8,969 bases of DNA. It comes from Cellvibrio sp. GTDB taxonomy: Bacteria; Pseudomonadota; Gammaproteobacteria; Pseudomonadales; Cellvibrionaceae. Positions 1-7,193 of the stretch are shown here, piece after piece. The notes under the pieces were generated by a model. The model made no database searches. It saw only the letters and a list, made by a program, of their open reading frames with translations, and was not told the origin of the DNA. The DNA lies in contig DQHS01000035.1 of the NCBI GenBank assembly GCA_003524365.1, positions 2,920 through 11,888 of the forward strand, given 5' to 3'. How positions within the stretch are numbered: the stretch's first letter is position 1; each line of letters begins with the position of its first letter. The translations under genes were made by a program, and so were the position numbers.

Positions 1-2
1 GG

Positions 3-101
3 TGCGTTTATGGGGCTATGGTTGCCTCATCTTTAGGTTCTGCTGTAAGTTTTTTAACCCTCCATCAATCGCATACCAGGATTAAATTTGACCATGCTTG
101 A
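3..101 (+). CDS. possible C-terminal tail of an upstream gene (partial)
   Basis: A frame open from the left edge ends at TGA 99-101 and gives 32 residues. The first part is rich in Ala, Ser, Val and Leu, like a membrane helix (GAMVASSLGSAVSFL), followed by a polar basic tail (HQSHTRIKFDHA). It would overlap the ATG of the following ABC ATPase by 8 bases, the close packing expected inside an operon. A frame this short stays open by chance fairly often, so the evidence is weak. I do not recognise a family. If real, the transporter operon starts further upstream and is not led by the ATPase gene. Confidence 0.25.
   Translation, partial: CVYGAMVASSLGSAVSFLTLHQSHTRIKFDHA
78..81 (+). promoter_or_regulatory. 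ribosome binding site that bears on the ABC ATPase start
   Basis: AGGA lies 6 bases before a TTG (88-90) and 12 bases before an in-frame ATG (94-96). Spacing favours TTG, while start-codon preference favours ATG. The two choices differ by only two residues. I report the ATG but consider the question open. Confidence 0.45.
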
Positions 102-768
102 AGTTAAAGGAATTACTAAGAAAGTGACAACAGTAGAGGGCGACTTAACTATTTTGCAAGATCTTTCGCTGACAGTTGCAGCAGGCGAATCGCTTGCAAT
201 CACCGGTGCGTCTGGCTCGGGAAAATCCACGCTGCTGGGTATTCTGGCTGGTCTGGATGTGCCCACTACAGGAAAAGTGATTTTAAATAATCACTCGCTT
301 ACGTGCCTTAATGAAGAGGGCAGAGCGCAAGTAAGAGCAGACAATGTTGGCTTTATCTTTCAATCTTTTCAGCTATTGCCGGGTTTGACTGCGCTGGAAA
401 ATGTCATGTTGCCGCTGGAGCTGCGCGGCAATAAAAAAGCTAGAAATTTGGCGATGGATTTTTTAGTACAAGTGGGATTGGAAAAACGTACCAGCCATTA
501 TCCGCAACAGCTCTCCGGTGGCGAGCAGCAGCGAGTTGCTATAGCGCGGGCATTTGCCAGCCAGCCCAAAATTCTTTTTGCCGATGAGCCAACCGGCAAT
601 TTAGACAGTACTACCGGTGCGCGTATTATTGATTTGCTCTTTCAATTAAATGCGGAGCAGAACGCAACACTCATCCTGGTTACCCATGAACACCGCCTCG
701 CGTCGCGCTGCCAAACACGTATTGAATTATCGGCAGGTGAAATGATGCCATCGCAGGGTAAACAATAA
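94..768 (+). CDS. ybbA: ABC transporter ATP-binding protein, YbbA/LolD-like
   Basis: This is the cytosolic ATPase that powers the permease encoded next. All nucleotide-binding motifs are intact (numbering from ATG 94, 224 residues): Walker A GASGSGKST at 38-46, Q-loop glutamine at about 90 in FQSFQLLP, signature LSGGEQQR at 140-147, Walker B ending in FADEP with D164 and catalytic E165, D-loop NLD just after, and switch histidine H198 in VTHEH. The FQSFQLLP and ADEPTGNLD stretches are typical of the MacB/LolD/YbbA subgroup that works with FtsX-type permeases. Length is close to that of E. coli YbbA. The stop overlaps the permease start by one base, so translation is probably coupled. A poor extended -10 match (TGCTGTAAG, 41-49) lies upstream, but an upstream promoter is equally possible. 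The ATPase call is secure. The choice of YbbA over LolD rests on the large partner permease. Confidence 0.93.
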   Translation: MLEVKGITKKVTTVEGDLTILQDLSLTVAAGESLAITGASGSGKSTLLGILAGLDVPTTGKVILNNHSLTCLNEEGRAQVRADNVGFIFQSFQLLPGLTALENVMLPLELRGNKKARNLAMDFLVQVGLEKRTSHYPQQLSGGEQQRVAIARAFASQPKILFADEPTGNLDSTTGARIIDLLFQLNAEQNATLILVTHEHRLASRCQTRIELSAGEMMPSQGKQ

Positions 769-3251
769 TGTTGGCATTAAAATTATTGCTGCGTAATTGG
801 CGCAGTGGCGAGTTAAAACTGTTGGCTGTTTCCCTTATTCTCGCGGTGGCTGTCTTAAGTGGCATCTCTATTTTTTCTGCAAGACTTGAATCAACTCTGT
901 TGTTACAAAGTAATAGCATCTTGGGTGCAGATGCTGTTGTCAGTGGTTCTGTGCCGATAAGTCAGGAATGGATTGGCCGCGCCACAGAAGACAAACTCCA
1001 GCAATCATTTTCCACTACGTTTATGTCAGTTGTTTATGCCGACGATGAGATGCAAATGGCATCGATTAAGGCTGTAGATTCGTATTACCCATTGCGCGGG
1101 CAATTGGACATTAGCCATGTGGTTTATGCGGAAAATGCGGTTGATATTAGAACGGCCAGTGCAGTTCCTGCCGCCGGTGAGGTGTGGGTAGACTCACGAT
1201 TGTTCTCCGCATTAAAAATAGCCTTGGGTGACAGGATTTCCGTAGGTGATGTGGATTTAACGCTGACTAACATACTTATTGATGAGCCGGTCGGCGTGAA
1301 TCCGTTTTTTACCTTTGGCGCGCGCTTGATAATGAATATTGCTGATCTGCCAAAAACCAATATTCCTCAAGAGAATTATCAATGGCTGCTTGCTGAGAAC
1401 AATGGCAAAAATTTGACTGGCTTCCTTGAGAAAATAAAACCTGAGCTTAATCAACACCAGAGTATTGCAACCATTGAGTCGTCGCAGGAACAGTTAACGG
1501 CCAATTTAAAAACCGCCAAAAACTTCTTGGTAATTGCATCGGTGATGGCGGTGCTTCTGGCTGGTGTAGCAATTGCTATTGCGGCGCGCCAGTTCTCAGT
1601 GCGCCACACTAATCAGGTTGCGCTTATGAAAAGCTTGGGCGCTGGTGCCGTGCGTATCCGGTTATTGTATTTCGGACAGTTATTGATGTTGGGTGTGGCT
1701 GCGGCTTTGTTTGGTTTGGTGATAGGTTACGGGATTCAGGAAATTGTCTCAGTCAACATCAAGCAGTTGTACCACATTACGCTGGCGTCATCGGGTGCTT
1801 ATCCCTATGTACTGAGTTTTATCGGAGGTTTGGTTTGTGTGCTGTGTTTTGCATTGCCTGCACTCTGGTTTTTGCCTGGTATTCCCCCGTTAAAAATTTT
1901 ACGCAGGGAATTAGCGGTGAATATGCCGCAGGTGTGGTTGCAAATAGCTTTGGCACTGTTTGCGATGGTGGCGTTGGTGGGCCTATTTAGTCGCAATATA
2001 AAAATCACCTTAAGTTCAACCCTGGGATTACTGGTTGTTTTGGGGGTGGCCTGTGTGGTGTCCTGGTTGTTGTTGAAAATCAGTAAGCTATTTATTAGCA
2101 ATTTAGGTGGGGTCTGGCGGCTCGCATTTGCGGGAATGCAAAAACGTAAGGGGCAAAGTGTTGTACAGGTGGCGATTTTCTCAGTGGCGTTGATGCTATT
2201 GCTAACCCTGACGATTATTCGTACCTCATTTATTGCGGAATGGCAGGGGCAATTTCCCGCTGATTCACCGAATCATTATATTGGCAATATGAATGCTGCT
2301 GACGTGGCAGATTTTAAGCAGTTTTTGCTCGATAGACATATTGATGTGAGCCCCATTTATCCTGTCGTAAGAGTCCGAATCGCAAAAATTAATTCGATCG
2401 AACCGAGTGAGGAATTGCGTAATCGCCATCCTGCATTTAAGCAGGAGTTACATGTCACTGATTTTGACTCATTGGCGAGTGATCATGACATTGTGGAGGG
2501 GCAATGGTGGGATTTATGGCAAAAAACTGCACCCGATAGGGTGGGGGTTTCGGTCGATGCTGAATTCGCAAAACTTATTGGACTGCATATCGGCGATCAA
2601 CTGGCTTTCTCTGTTGGGGGCTTAGCCTTGAATGTAGAAGTGGCCAGCTTTAGGCGTATTGATTTGAAGTCGTTAAATCAAAATTTCTTATTTATATTTG
2701 AACCAACTGCACTTGACCGTTTTTCACCGATTTATGGCACCAGTACCTTTATTCCAACAGGCGATACGCAATACTTTAACCATTTTGCTCGCGAACATCC
2801 CAATTTATTGGTATTGAATTTTGGGAGCATGATGGAAAATATCCAAAAAATTATCAGTCAGGTTAGTAGCGGTATTGGCTTGGTACTTTGGTTGACTCTG
2901 GGCGCCGGGTGTCTGGTGTTGTTTGCGGCGGTAATGGGCAGTATTGAAAGCCGCAAACAAGAAGCGGGCCTGCTGCGTGCGTTGGGAAGTTCGCGCCGCT
3001 TAATGTTGGGCAGTGTGCTGGTCGAGTTTGCCATTCTGGGTTTTTTATCGGGTTTAATTGCTATCGTTGGCGCCGAATCATTTTTGTTCGCTTTGCAACA
3101 CCTCGTGTTTAAGAATGAAATGCAACCCCACTACGCCTATTGGTTGGCCTCGCCAATTATCGGAATGGTGTTTATTGCAACCTTGGGTGTTGTTTGTTGT
3201 CGCTCTGTCGTTGTTACACCTCCTGCAGTGGTGCTGCGCGAGGCCACTTAA
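768..3251 (+). CDS. ybbP: ABC transporter permease, FtsX family, YbbP-like
   Basis: This 827-residue inner-membrane permease has the two-repeat YbbP layout. TM1 (about 18-36) is followed by a periplasmic domain (about 40-250). Three helices at about 252-273, 299-322 and 346-369 form the first FtsX domain, then come linker helices at about 388-407, 417-438 and 464-484. A second periplasmic domain (about 490-700) precedes the second FtsX domain, with helices at about 702-725, 747-768 and 793-811. Each FtsX unit carries a matching cytosolic motif after its first helix, ALMKSLGA (285-292) and GLLRALGSS (734-742), and ends in a matching motif, PPLKILRRE (373-381) and PPAVVLREA (818-826). The linker helices and the 827-residue length exclude LolC/LolE, which are about 400 residues. 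AGGG at 755-758 is the likely ribosome site. E. coli ybbA-ybbP sits beside divergent tesA; no such gene is visible in the 90 bases here. The transported substrate cannot be read from sequence; lipid-like or hydrophobic compounds are the family expectation. Confidence 0.92.
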   Translation: MLALKLLLRNWRSGELKLLAVSLILAVAVLSGISIFSARLESTLLLQSNSILGADAVVSGSVPISQEWIGRATEDKLQQSFSTTFMSVVYADDEMQMASIKAVDSYYPLRGQLDISHVVYAENAVDIRTASAVPAAGEVWVDSRLFSALKIALGDRISVGDVDLTLTNILIDEPVGVNPFFTFGARLIMNIADLPKTNIPQENYQWLLAENNGKNLTGFLEKIKPELNQHQSIATIESSQEQLTANLKTAKNFLVIASVMAVLLAGVAIAIAARQFSVRHTNQVALMKSLGAGAVRIRLLYFGQLLMLGVAAALFGLVIGYGIQEIVSVNIKQLYHITLASSGAYPYVLSFIGGLVCVLCFALPALWFLPGIPPLKILRRELAVNMPQVWLQIALALFAMVALVGLFSRNIKITLSSTLGLLVVLGVACVVSWLLLKISKLFISNLGGVWRLAFAGMQKRKGQSVVQVAIFSVALMLLLTLTIIRTSFIAEWQGQFPADSPNHYIGNMNAADVADFKQFLLDRHIDVSPIYPVVRVRIAKINSIEPSEELRNRHPAFKQELHVTDFDSLASDHDIVEGQWWDLWQKTAPDRVGVSVDAEFAKLIGLHIGDQLAFSVGGLALNVEVASFRRIDLKSLNQNFLFIFEPTALDRFSPIYGTSTFIPTGDTQYFNHFAREHPNLLVLNFGSMMENIQKIISQVSSGIGLVLWLTLGAGCLVLFAAVMGSIESRKQEAGLLRALGSSRRLMLGSVLVEFAILGFLSGLIAIVGAESFLFALQHLVFKNEMQPHYAYWLASPIIGMVFIATLGVVCCRSVVVTPPAVVLREAT

Positions 3252-3274
3252 TCATTGGTGTAGTTTTATAATAG

Positions 3275-3280
3275 AAAGGA
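3275..3280 (+). promoter_or_regulatory. ribosome binding site selecting the second ATG of the exported-protein gene
   Basis: AAAGGA is followed by two in-frame ATGs, at 3282 and 3288. Only one base separates the site from the first, which is too close for initiation. Seven bases separate it from the second, which is near ideal. Translation therefore most likely begins at 3288. Confidence 0.7.
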
Positions 3281-3287
3281 AATGTTA

Positions 3288-4091
3288 ATGATCAAACGTT
3301 TTTTTGAGTATGGTTACTCGCCTATATTCGTCATGTTTTGTGTGATGAGCCTTTCTGCTACGGTAATGGCCGATGGTCTTACTGATTTTCGCAGCGCCTT
3401 AACACAGCTAAAGTCTACTGATCCGATTGCGGTCAATGCACAATTCAAATTATTTGGTAGCAGCGGTGAACACGATGAATTAATCGAGCGTGAAGGTGTG
3501 ATTAATGTGCGTTTGGAGGATGGAGCGAATGGGTTACGAGCGGTTTACTCCCCAGCACTGATTGCGCAATTACACGCAGAAGAGCTGGCAAAAATTGAAG
3601 ATGAAAATGTAAAGAATTCAGCGCTCAATGCGGTTGGGCAATTTCAATATTGGGAATGGCGCGAACTTTTGTATCCAGCCTCACAAATGGAGTTAGTGCT
3701 TGGCCGTTACAATTTTGTTAGCGAAAAAATGGATGTATTCAACGGCAACCCAACCAGATTGCTTACCTTTAGTATGCCTAAAGAAAAAATTGATAAAAGC
3801 TTTCGAAAATATGTAAAGAAATACAAAAATCATTTGCAGATATGGATTGACGATAAAGGCGTTCCTCTCGCTAGCCAACTAACGGAAAAAGGGTCAGGGC
3901 GCATTTTTATTGTGATAGGTTTTAGCTTCAGGAATGAAATTCATACAGTGTATCAGCAGCAGGGGGCGCGGCTGATTGCAGTAAAGCGGGAAGTAAAGGA
4001 TGAAAGTTCTGGGGCTACTATGCAGAGCCAGCGACATTTCATCACTGTGCTGAATCCGATTGCCTCGCCCTTGGCAGCAACCTCCCAGTAA
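3288..4091 (+). CDS. exported protein of unknown function, third gene of the ybbAP-like operon
   Basis: I do not recognise this 267-residue protein. Residues 1-28 look like a signal peptide: basic MIKR start, hydrophobic core around 11-27, and cleavage expected after the VMA at 26-28. No cysteine lies at the cleavage point and no later membrane helix is visible, so the mature protein should be soluble in the periplasm. It has a likely amphipathic helix at about 88-118 rich in Ala, Glu and Lys. Later come strand-like stretches, including MELVLGRYNF (134-143), LQIWIDDKGVPLASQL (183-198) and the segment from RIFIVIGF (205-212) to RHFITVL (249-255). The order resembles LolA/LolB-like lipid-binding folds (strands giving an open barrel plus helices), but this is only an impression. 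It follows ybbP by 36 bp with no terminator, so it is probably co-transcribed and may handle the transporter's substrate. The usual in-silico start, ATG 3282, would add two residues. Confidence 0.8.
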   Translation: MIKRFFEYGYSPIFVMFCVMSLSATVMADGLTDFRSALTQLKSTDPIAVNAQFKLFGSSGEHDELIEREGVINVRLEDGANGLRAVYSPALIAQLHAEELAKIEDENVKNSALNAVGQFQYWEWRELLYPASQMELVLGRYNFVSEKMDVFNGNPTRLLTFSMPKEKIDKSFRKYVKKYKNHLQIWIDDKGVPLASQLTEKGSGRIFIVIGFSFRNEIHTVYQQQGARLIAVKREVKDESSGATMQSQRHFITVLNPIASPLAATSQ

Positions 4092-4105
4092 CAAGCTGGG
4101 TTATT
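4084..4105 (+). terminator. weak hairpin over the stop codon, possible end of the transporter operon
   Basis: CCCAG (4084-4088) pairs with CTGGG (4096-4100) across a 7-base loop that contains most of the TAA stop, followed by TTATT. The 5-bp stem and broken T-run make this a poor intrinsic terminator. The larger hairpin downstream may be the actual 3' boundary. Confidence 0.25.
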
Positions 4106-4115
4106 GGTACATTGC

Positions 4116-4192
4116 TGTTCACTTAAGTATTATTTGACCACCGAGAGCGTCACTCCCGCAAACGGGAGTGACTGCACTAACTTAAGTGAGCA
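4116..4192. repeat. nested inverted repeat, MITE-like or REP-like element
   Basis: The left end TGTTCACTTAAGT (4116-4128) and the right end, read on the opposite strand, TGCTCACTTAAGT (4192-4180) match at 12 of 13 bases. Between them lies a perfect 10-bp inverted repeat, GTCACTCCCG (4149-4158) and CGGGAGTGAC (4163-4172), around the loop CAAA. Each outer arm also contains the palindrome ACTTAAGT. The whole unit is 77 bp and has no open reading frame. Short terminal inverted repeats around a non-coding core suggest a miniature transposable element; a folded 3'-end RNA structure or REP-type repeat is the alternative. The left end also resembles, from memory, the terminal sequence of IS4-group elements (the TTAAG...TTGACC pattern). 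I found no flanking target duplication. Confidence 0.55.
4149..4172 (+). terminator. strong 10-bp hairpin without a T-run
   Basis: GTCACTCCCG pairs perfectly with CGGGAGTGAC around a CAAA tetraloop, and could be extended by two more pairs past a bulged T (4173). Neither strand has a T-run after the stem, so it is not a canonical intrinsic terminator. It may stabilise the 3' end of the upstream transcript or simply be the core of the surrounding repeat. Confidence 0.35.
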
Positions 4193-4256
4193 CTGCGCTG
4201 TGATCGCCGCTAAATTCTGCTAGGCTTTGCGCGCTACTAGAACCAACTCTAACCCC

Positions 4257-4263
4257 AAAGGAA
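4257..4263 (+). promoter_or_regulatory. ribosome binding site of the M16 peptidase gene
   Basis: AAAGGAA ends 7 bases before ATG 4271 and supports that start. No convincing -35/-10 pair was seen in 4193-4256; TAAATT at 4211-4216 is the best isolated -10 match. Confidence 0.6.
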
Positions 4264-4270
4264 CTACGCT

Positions 4271-7114
4271 ATGTTAAAGCGCTACTCTGCTTACGCCTTC
4301 AGTTTGTTACTGCTTGGTGGAATCGGTTTGGTGGGCTGTGAATCTACCACTACCGCCAAGCCCGCCGTACAAAACCTCGAACAAGTCAGCATCATCACCA
4401 GCCCTAATGATGATCGCCAATATGCCGCCATGTTGCTGCCTAATGGTTTGCAGGTGGTGTTAGTTTCCGATCCGTCGCTGGAGAATTCTGCTGCCTCGCT
4501 TGCAGTCGGTGTCGGCAGTGCGCACAATCCGGAAGACCAGCTTGGCCTAGCGCATTATTTAGAGCACATGTTGTTTTTGGGTACTGAAAAATATCCTGAG
4601 CCGGATGGGTTTATGAAATACACCCAGGCCAATGGCGGCATGACCAATGCGTTTACCGCTTATGATAGAACTAACTATTTGTTCCAGATCAATGCCGGGA
4701 AATTCGACGAGGCGTTGGATCGTTTTAGCGACTATTTTAAAAAGCCGACTTTTGATCCGCATTTCAGTGATAAAGAACGCAATGCGGTAAACAATGAATG
4801 GTCGCTGCAAAAAGCGCAGGATAACTGGAACCTTTATGCATTGCAGGGGTACACCGCCAATCCGGCTAACCCCAGTTCAAAATTTACCATTGGCAATTTG
4901 GAAACCCTGCAAGATAAATCGGGTTCGGTGCTCAATGACGAAATGAAAAAGTTTTATGATGCCTATTATTCTGCGAACATCATGAAATTGGCGTTGGTCG
5001 GCAAACAATCGTTACCGGAATTAAAAGCGCTGGCCGAAAAACATTTCGCTGCCATCCCGAATAATAATGTGGTCTTGCCAGAAGTCACTGTGCCGGGTTT
5101 GACTAAAGCCGAAATGGGCAAAAGTATCCACTACAAACCGATTAAAGAATTGAAAGCCCTTTATGTCGATTTTCCCGTTAAATCGAATAAAGCAGAATGG
5201 CGTTTGAAACCCAATGAATTTATCCATAGCTTGTTGACCTCCGAAGAGCCGGGCACTTTGGGTGAACAATTGCGTGCGCAAGGATTGGTAAAATCATTGA
5301 CCGCCTATTTTGATACCGAAGCTTATGGTCCAGATGGAATTTTGCGCATCCAGTCAGATTTAACCGATGCCGGTTTACAAAAGCAGGATGAAATTGTTGC
5401 GGCCATTTTTGCCTACGTGGATTTGATCAAACGCAAAGGTCTTGATCAAAATTATTACCGCGAGTTGCAAGCCATGCGGACTAAAGATTTTGCCAACGCC
5501 CCCAAAGCAGATCCGCTGCAACAGGCCGTCGGTTTGGCTATGGCGCAATTCGATCTGCCCGTCGAAAGCCTGATGAATTCGCAATACGTCTACGATCGTT
5601 ATGATGCTAAAGCAATCAAATCGGTGTTGGCGCAGTTGGACGAAAAACGCGCGCGTATTTGGTACGTCAATCCTGATGTGCAAGCTGATACGCCGGTGCC
5701 ATTTTTTGACGGCACCTATGCTGTCCGCGATATTACCCAAGCAGAATTCAAGCGGTGGAGTTCACTAAAAGCCAACTATAAATTTAATTTACCGCCGTTA
5801 AATGATTTGTTTTCTGATCAGCAGGCACCGATTGTTGAAAATCTTTATCTCAAACCGCAGCAGGTGGTGAGCCAAGCGGGTGTTGAAGCATTTCTGGCGC
5901 ATCCGGAATTTTATCGTGAAGACAAGGGCAAACTGGCGCTGCAGATCAATATTGATTTTGCCCTGAAATCACCCAAAGAAGCGGTGTTGGCGCATATGGT
6001 CAATGATATTTTTGCCAAACAAACTATGACGCTGATGGATCGCGCTGGTCGTGCTTCTCTGGGTATCAGCACCTCAGTGATGGATGTAAATAGTCAGGGC
6101 ATTTATATTTCTGGCTACACCAGTAAGCATCCCCAATTGCTGCAACAGATGTTGAAAGAGTTTATTGCGCTCGATATCAGCGATAAGCATTTTCGCGAGG
6201 CTATGGATAGTTTCCAACAAAACATGGCGAACAAGAAAAAGAACCATGTGTTCCGTCAATTGTTTGGTCACGCACAGCGATTAACGCATAAAACCCAGTG
6301 GAGCGATGAAGAGGTGTTAGCCGCAGCGGAGAAACTGGGCAAAGCGGATGTCATTGCCTACCATCAGGCTATTCAAGCTGATCCATTGCTACGCTTATAT
6401 GCTGTGGGTAATTATACCGAAGCTCAGGTGCGTACTATGGCGCAAGAGGCGGCGGCGCTATTGCCAGGCAAACGCTTGCCGGAAACGCGCGCAATCAATC
6501 ACTATGTCACGCCTGCAACAGGACAGCTGTTGAGCTTGAGTGATGATGTTGAGCTGGCCGATAGTGCGGTATTACAGGCTTGGTTTGGCAATAAAAAATC
6601 TGACGATGAACAAGCGCAATTAGCCGTGCTCAATTCACTGTTTAGTAACGCCTTTTTTATGCAGCTGCGCACCAACGAACAATTAGGCTACGTGGTAACC
6701 AGTTTTAATTATCCAGTGGATGATGTACCTGGTTTTGTCATGTTGGTGCAAAGTTCCAATACGGATCTGCCCGGTGTTAAAGCGCGCATGGATAAATTCC
6801 GTAAGGATTATCTCGCCATCTTGAAAGCAACAGATGAAAAAGAAATTGAGTCCGCCAAGCAGGCGATGATCGCGAATGTGTTGGAAAAACCTACCGATTT
6901 TTATTCGGAAGCCGATCGCTACAGCGGCGAATTCTGGCATGCCAAATATAAATTTGACGGCCGTGACCGCTATCTGGCGTCATTGCAGAAAGTGACTAAA
7001 GTGGGCTTGGTGAAAATCTATGAACGCTTGTTGCTAAACGATAAGAGTGGCAAAGCGCTGCTCCAGTTGCGCGGCACCAACTTCAAAGACAAACCCTTTG
7101 CGCCAGTAAAATAA
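4271..7114 (+). CDS. M16 zinc metallopeptidase lipoprotein, pitrilysin/insulysin type
   Basis: This is a 947-residue endopeptidase expected to degrade short peptides in the periplasm. The N-terminus is a lipoprotein signal with lipobox LVGC, so Cys23 would be acylated; the following Glu-Ser suggests transport to the outer membrane. The inverted zinc motif HYLEH is at 95-99: H95 and H99 bind zinc and E98 is the catalytic base. The third ligand E176 (in NNEW) falls 77 residues after H99, the same spacing as in pitrilysin. The LFLGTEKYP and NAFTAYDRTNY stretches are strongly conserved family signatures. Four M16 domains are expected: about 50-240 catalytic, 245-430, a middle domain at about 435-700, and an inactive C-terminal part at about 710-940. 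R800 and Y807 in RTNEQLGY match the conserved substrate-binding pair of insulysin. Length is similar to E. coli PtrA (962), which is soluble rather than lipid-anchored. It appears monocistronic. Family and active site are secure; exact specificity is not. Confidence 0.95.
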   Translation: MLKRYSAYAFSLLLLGGIGLVGCESTTTAKPAVQNLEQVSIITSPNDDRQYAAMLLPNGLQVVLVSDPSLENSAASLAVGVGSAHNPEDQLGLAHYLEHMLFLGTEKYPEPDGFMKYTQANGGMTNAFTAYDRTNYLFQINAGKFDEALDRFSDYFKKPTFDPHFSDKERNAVNNEWSLQKAQDNWNLYALQGYTANPANPSSKFTIGNLETLQDKSGSVLNDEMKKFYDAYYSANIMKLALVGKQSLPELKALAEKHFAAIPNNNVVLPEVTVPGLTKAEMGKSIHYKPIKELKALYVDFPVKSNKAEWRLKPNEFIHSLLTSEEPGTLGEQLRAQGLVKSLTAYFDTEAYGPDGILRIQSDLTDAGLQKQDEIVAAIFAYVDLIKRKGLDQNYYRELQAMRTKDFANAPKADPLQQAVGLAMAQFDLPVESLMNSQYVYDRYDAKAIKSVLAQLDEKRARIWYVNPDVQADTPVPFFDGTYAVRDITQAEFKRWSSLKANYKFNLPPLNDLFSDQQAPIVENLYLKPQQVVSQAGVEAFLAHPEFYREDKGKLALQINIDFALKSPKEAVLAHMVNDIFAKQTMTLMDRAGRASLGISTSVMDVNSQGIYISGYTSKHPQLLQQMLKEFIALDISDKHFREAMDSFQQNMANKKKNHVFRQLFGHAQRLTHKTQWSDEEVLAAAEKLGKADVIAYHQAIQADPLLRLYAVGNYTEAQVRTMAQEAAALLPGKRLPETRAINHYVTPATGQLLSLSDDVELADSAVLQAWFGNKKSDDEQAQLAVLNSLFSNAFFMQLRTNEQLGYVVTSFNYPVDDVPGFVMLVQSSNTDLPGVKARMDKFRKDYLAILKATDEKEIESAKQAMIANVLEKPTDFYSEADRYSGEFWHAKYKFDGRDRYLASLQKVTKVGLVKIYERLLLNDKSGKALLQLRGTNFKDKPFAPVK

Positions 7115-7124
7115 TCCTGCCTCA

Positions 7125-7149
7125 GCCCCGGTAATGTATTTGTCGGGGC
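7125..7149 (+). terminator. weak hairpin after the M16 peptidase gene
   Basis: GCCCCG (7125-7130) pairs with CGGGGC (7144-7149) across a 13-base loop, 11 bases after the stop codon. The stem is G+C-rich but no T-run follows, so termination is possible but unproven. Confidence 0.35.
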
Positions 7150-7163
7150 GATTGGATTAGAAT
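7135..7163 (+). promoter_or_regulatory. candidate promoter of the DUF3144-like gene
   Basis: TAGAAT (7158-7163) matches the sigma-70 -10 consensus at five of six bases and lies about 30 bases before ATG 7194. The -35 at 17-bp spacing (TGTATT, 7135-7140) is poor, so the call depends on the -10 and on position. Confidence 0.35.
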
Positions 7164-7193
7164 GCCGACACTATTAACTTTGGCGAGCAAATT

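Noticed and set aside
54..266. Minus-strand open frame of 70 codons opposite the start of the ABC ATPase
   Set aside because: It lies antisense to the Walker A region of a secure ATPase gene. Conserved codons there commonly create this antisense frame; it has no ribosome site and no gene-like protein pattern.
2407..2625. Plus-strand 72-codon frame inside the permease gene
   Set aside because: It is out of frame within the second periplasmic domain of an uninterrupted 827-residue permease; no sign of frameshift or independent start.
3267..3272. Perfect TATAAT between the permease gene and the exported-protein gene
   Set aside because: No acceptable -35 lies 16-18 bases upstream, and transcription would begin inside the ribosome binding site, removing it. 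It is most likely a chance match in A+T-rich spacer.
4134..4139. TTGACC as a -35 for the M16 peptidase gene
   Set aside because: It matches the consensus well, but no -10 lies at 15-19 bases; that region is the G+C-rich hairpin.
4105..4205. Target-site duplication flanking the 77-bp inverted repeat
   Set aside because: I compared the bases left of 4116 with those right of 4192 and found no direct repeat, so insertion is not shown by this sequence alone.
5375..5740. Minus-strand open frame of 121 codons inside the M16 peptidase gene
   Set aside because: It is antisense to a complete M16 gene with intact active-site spacing, with no ribosome site or motif of its own.
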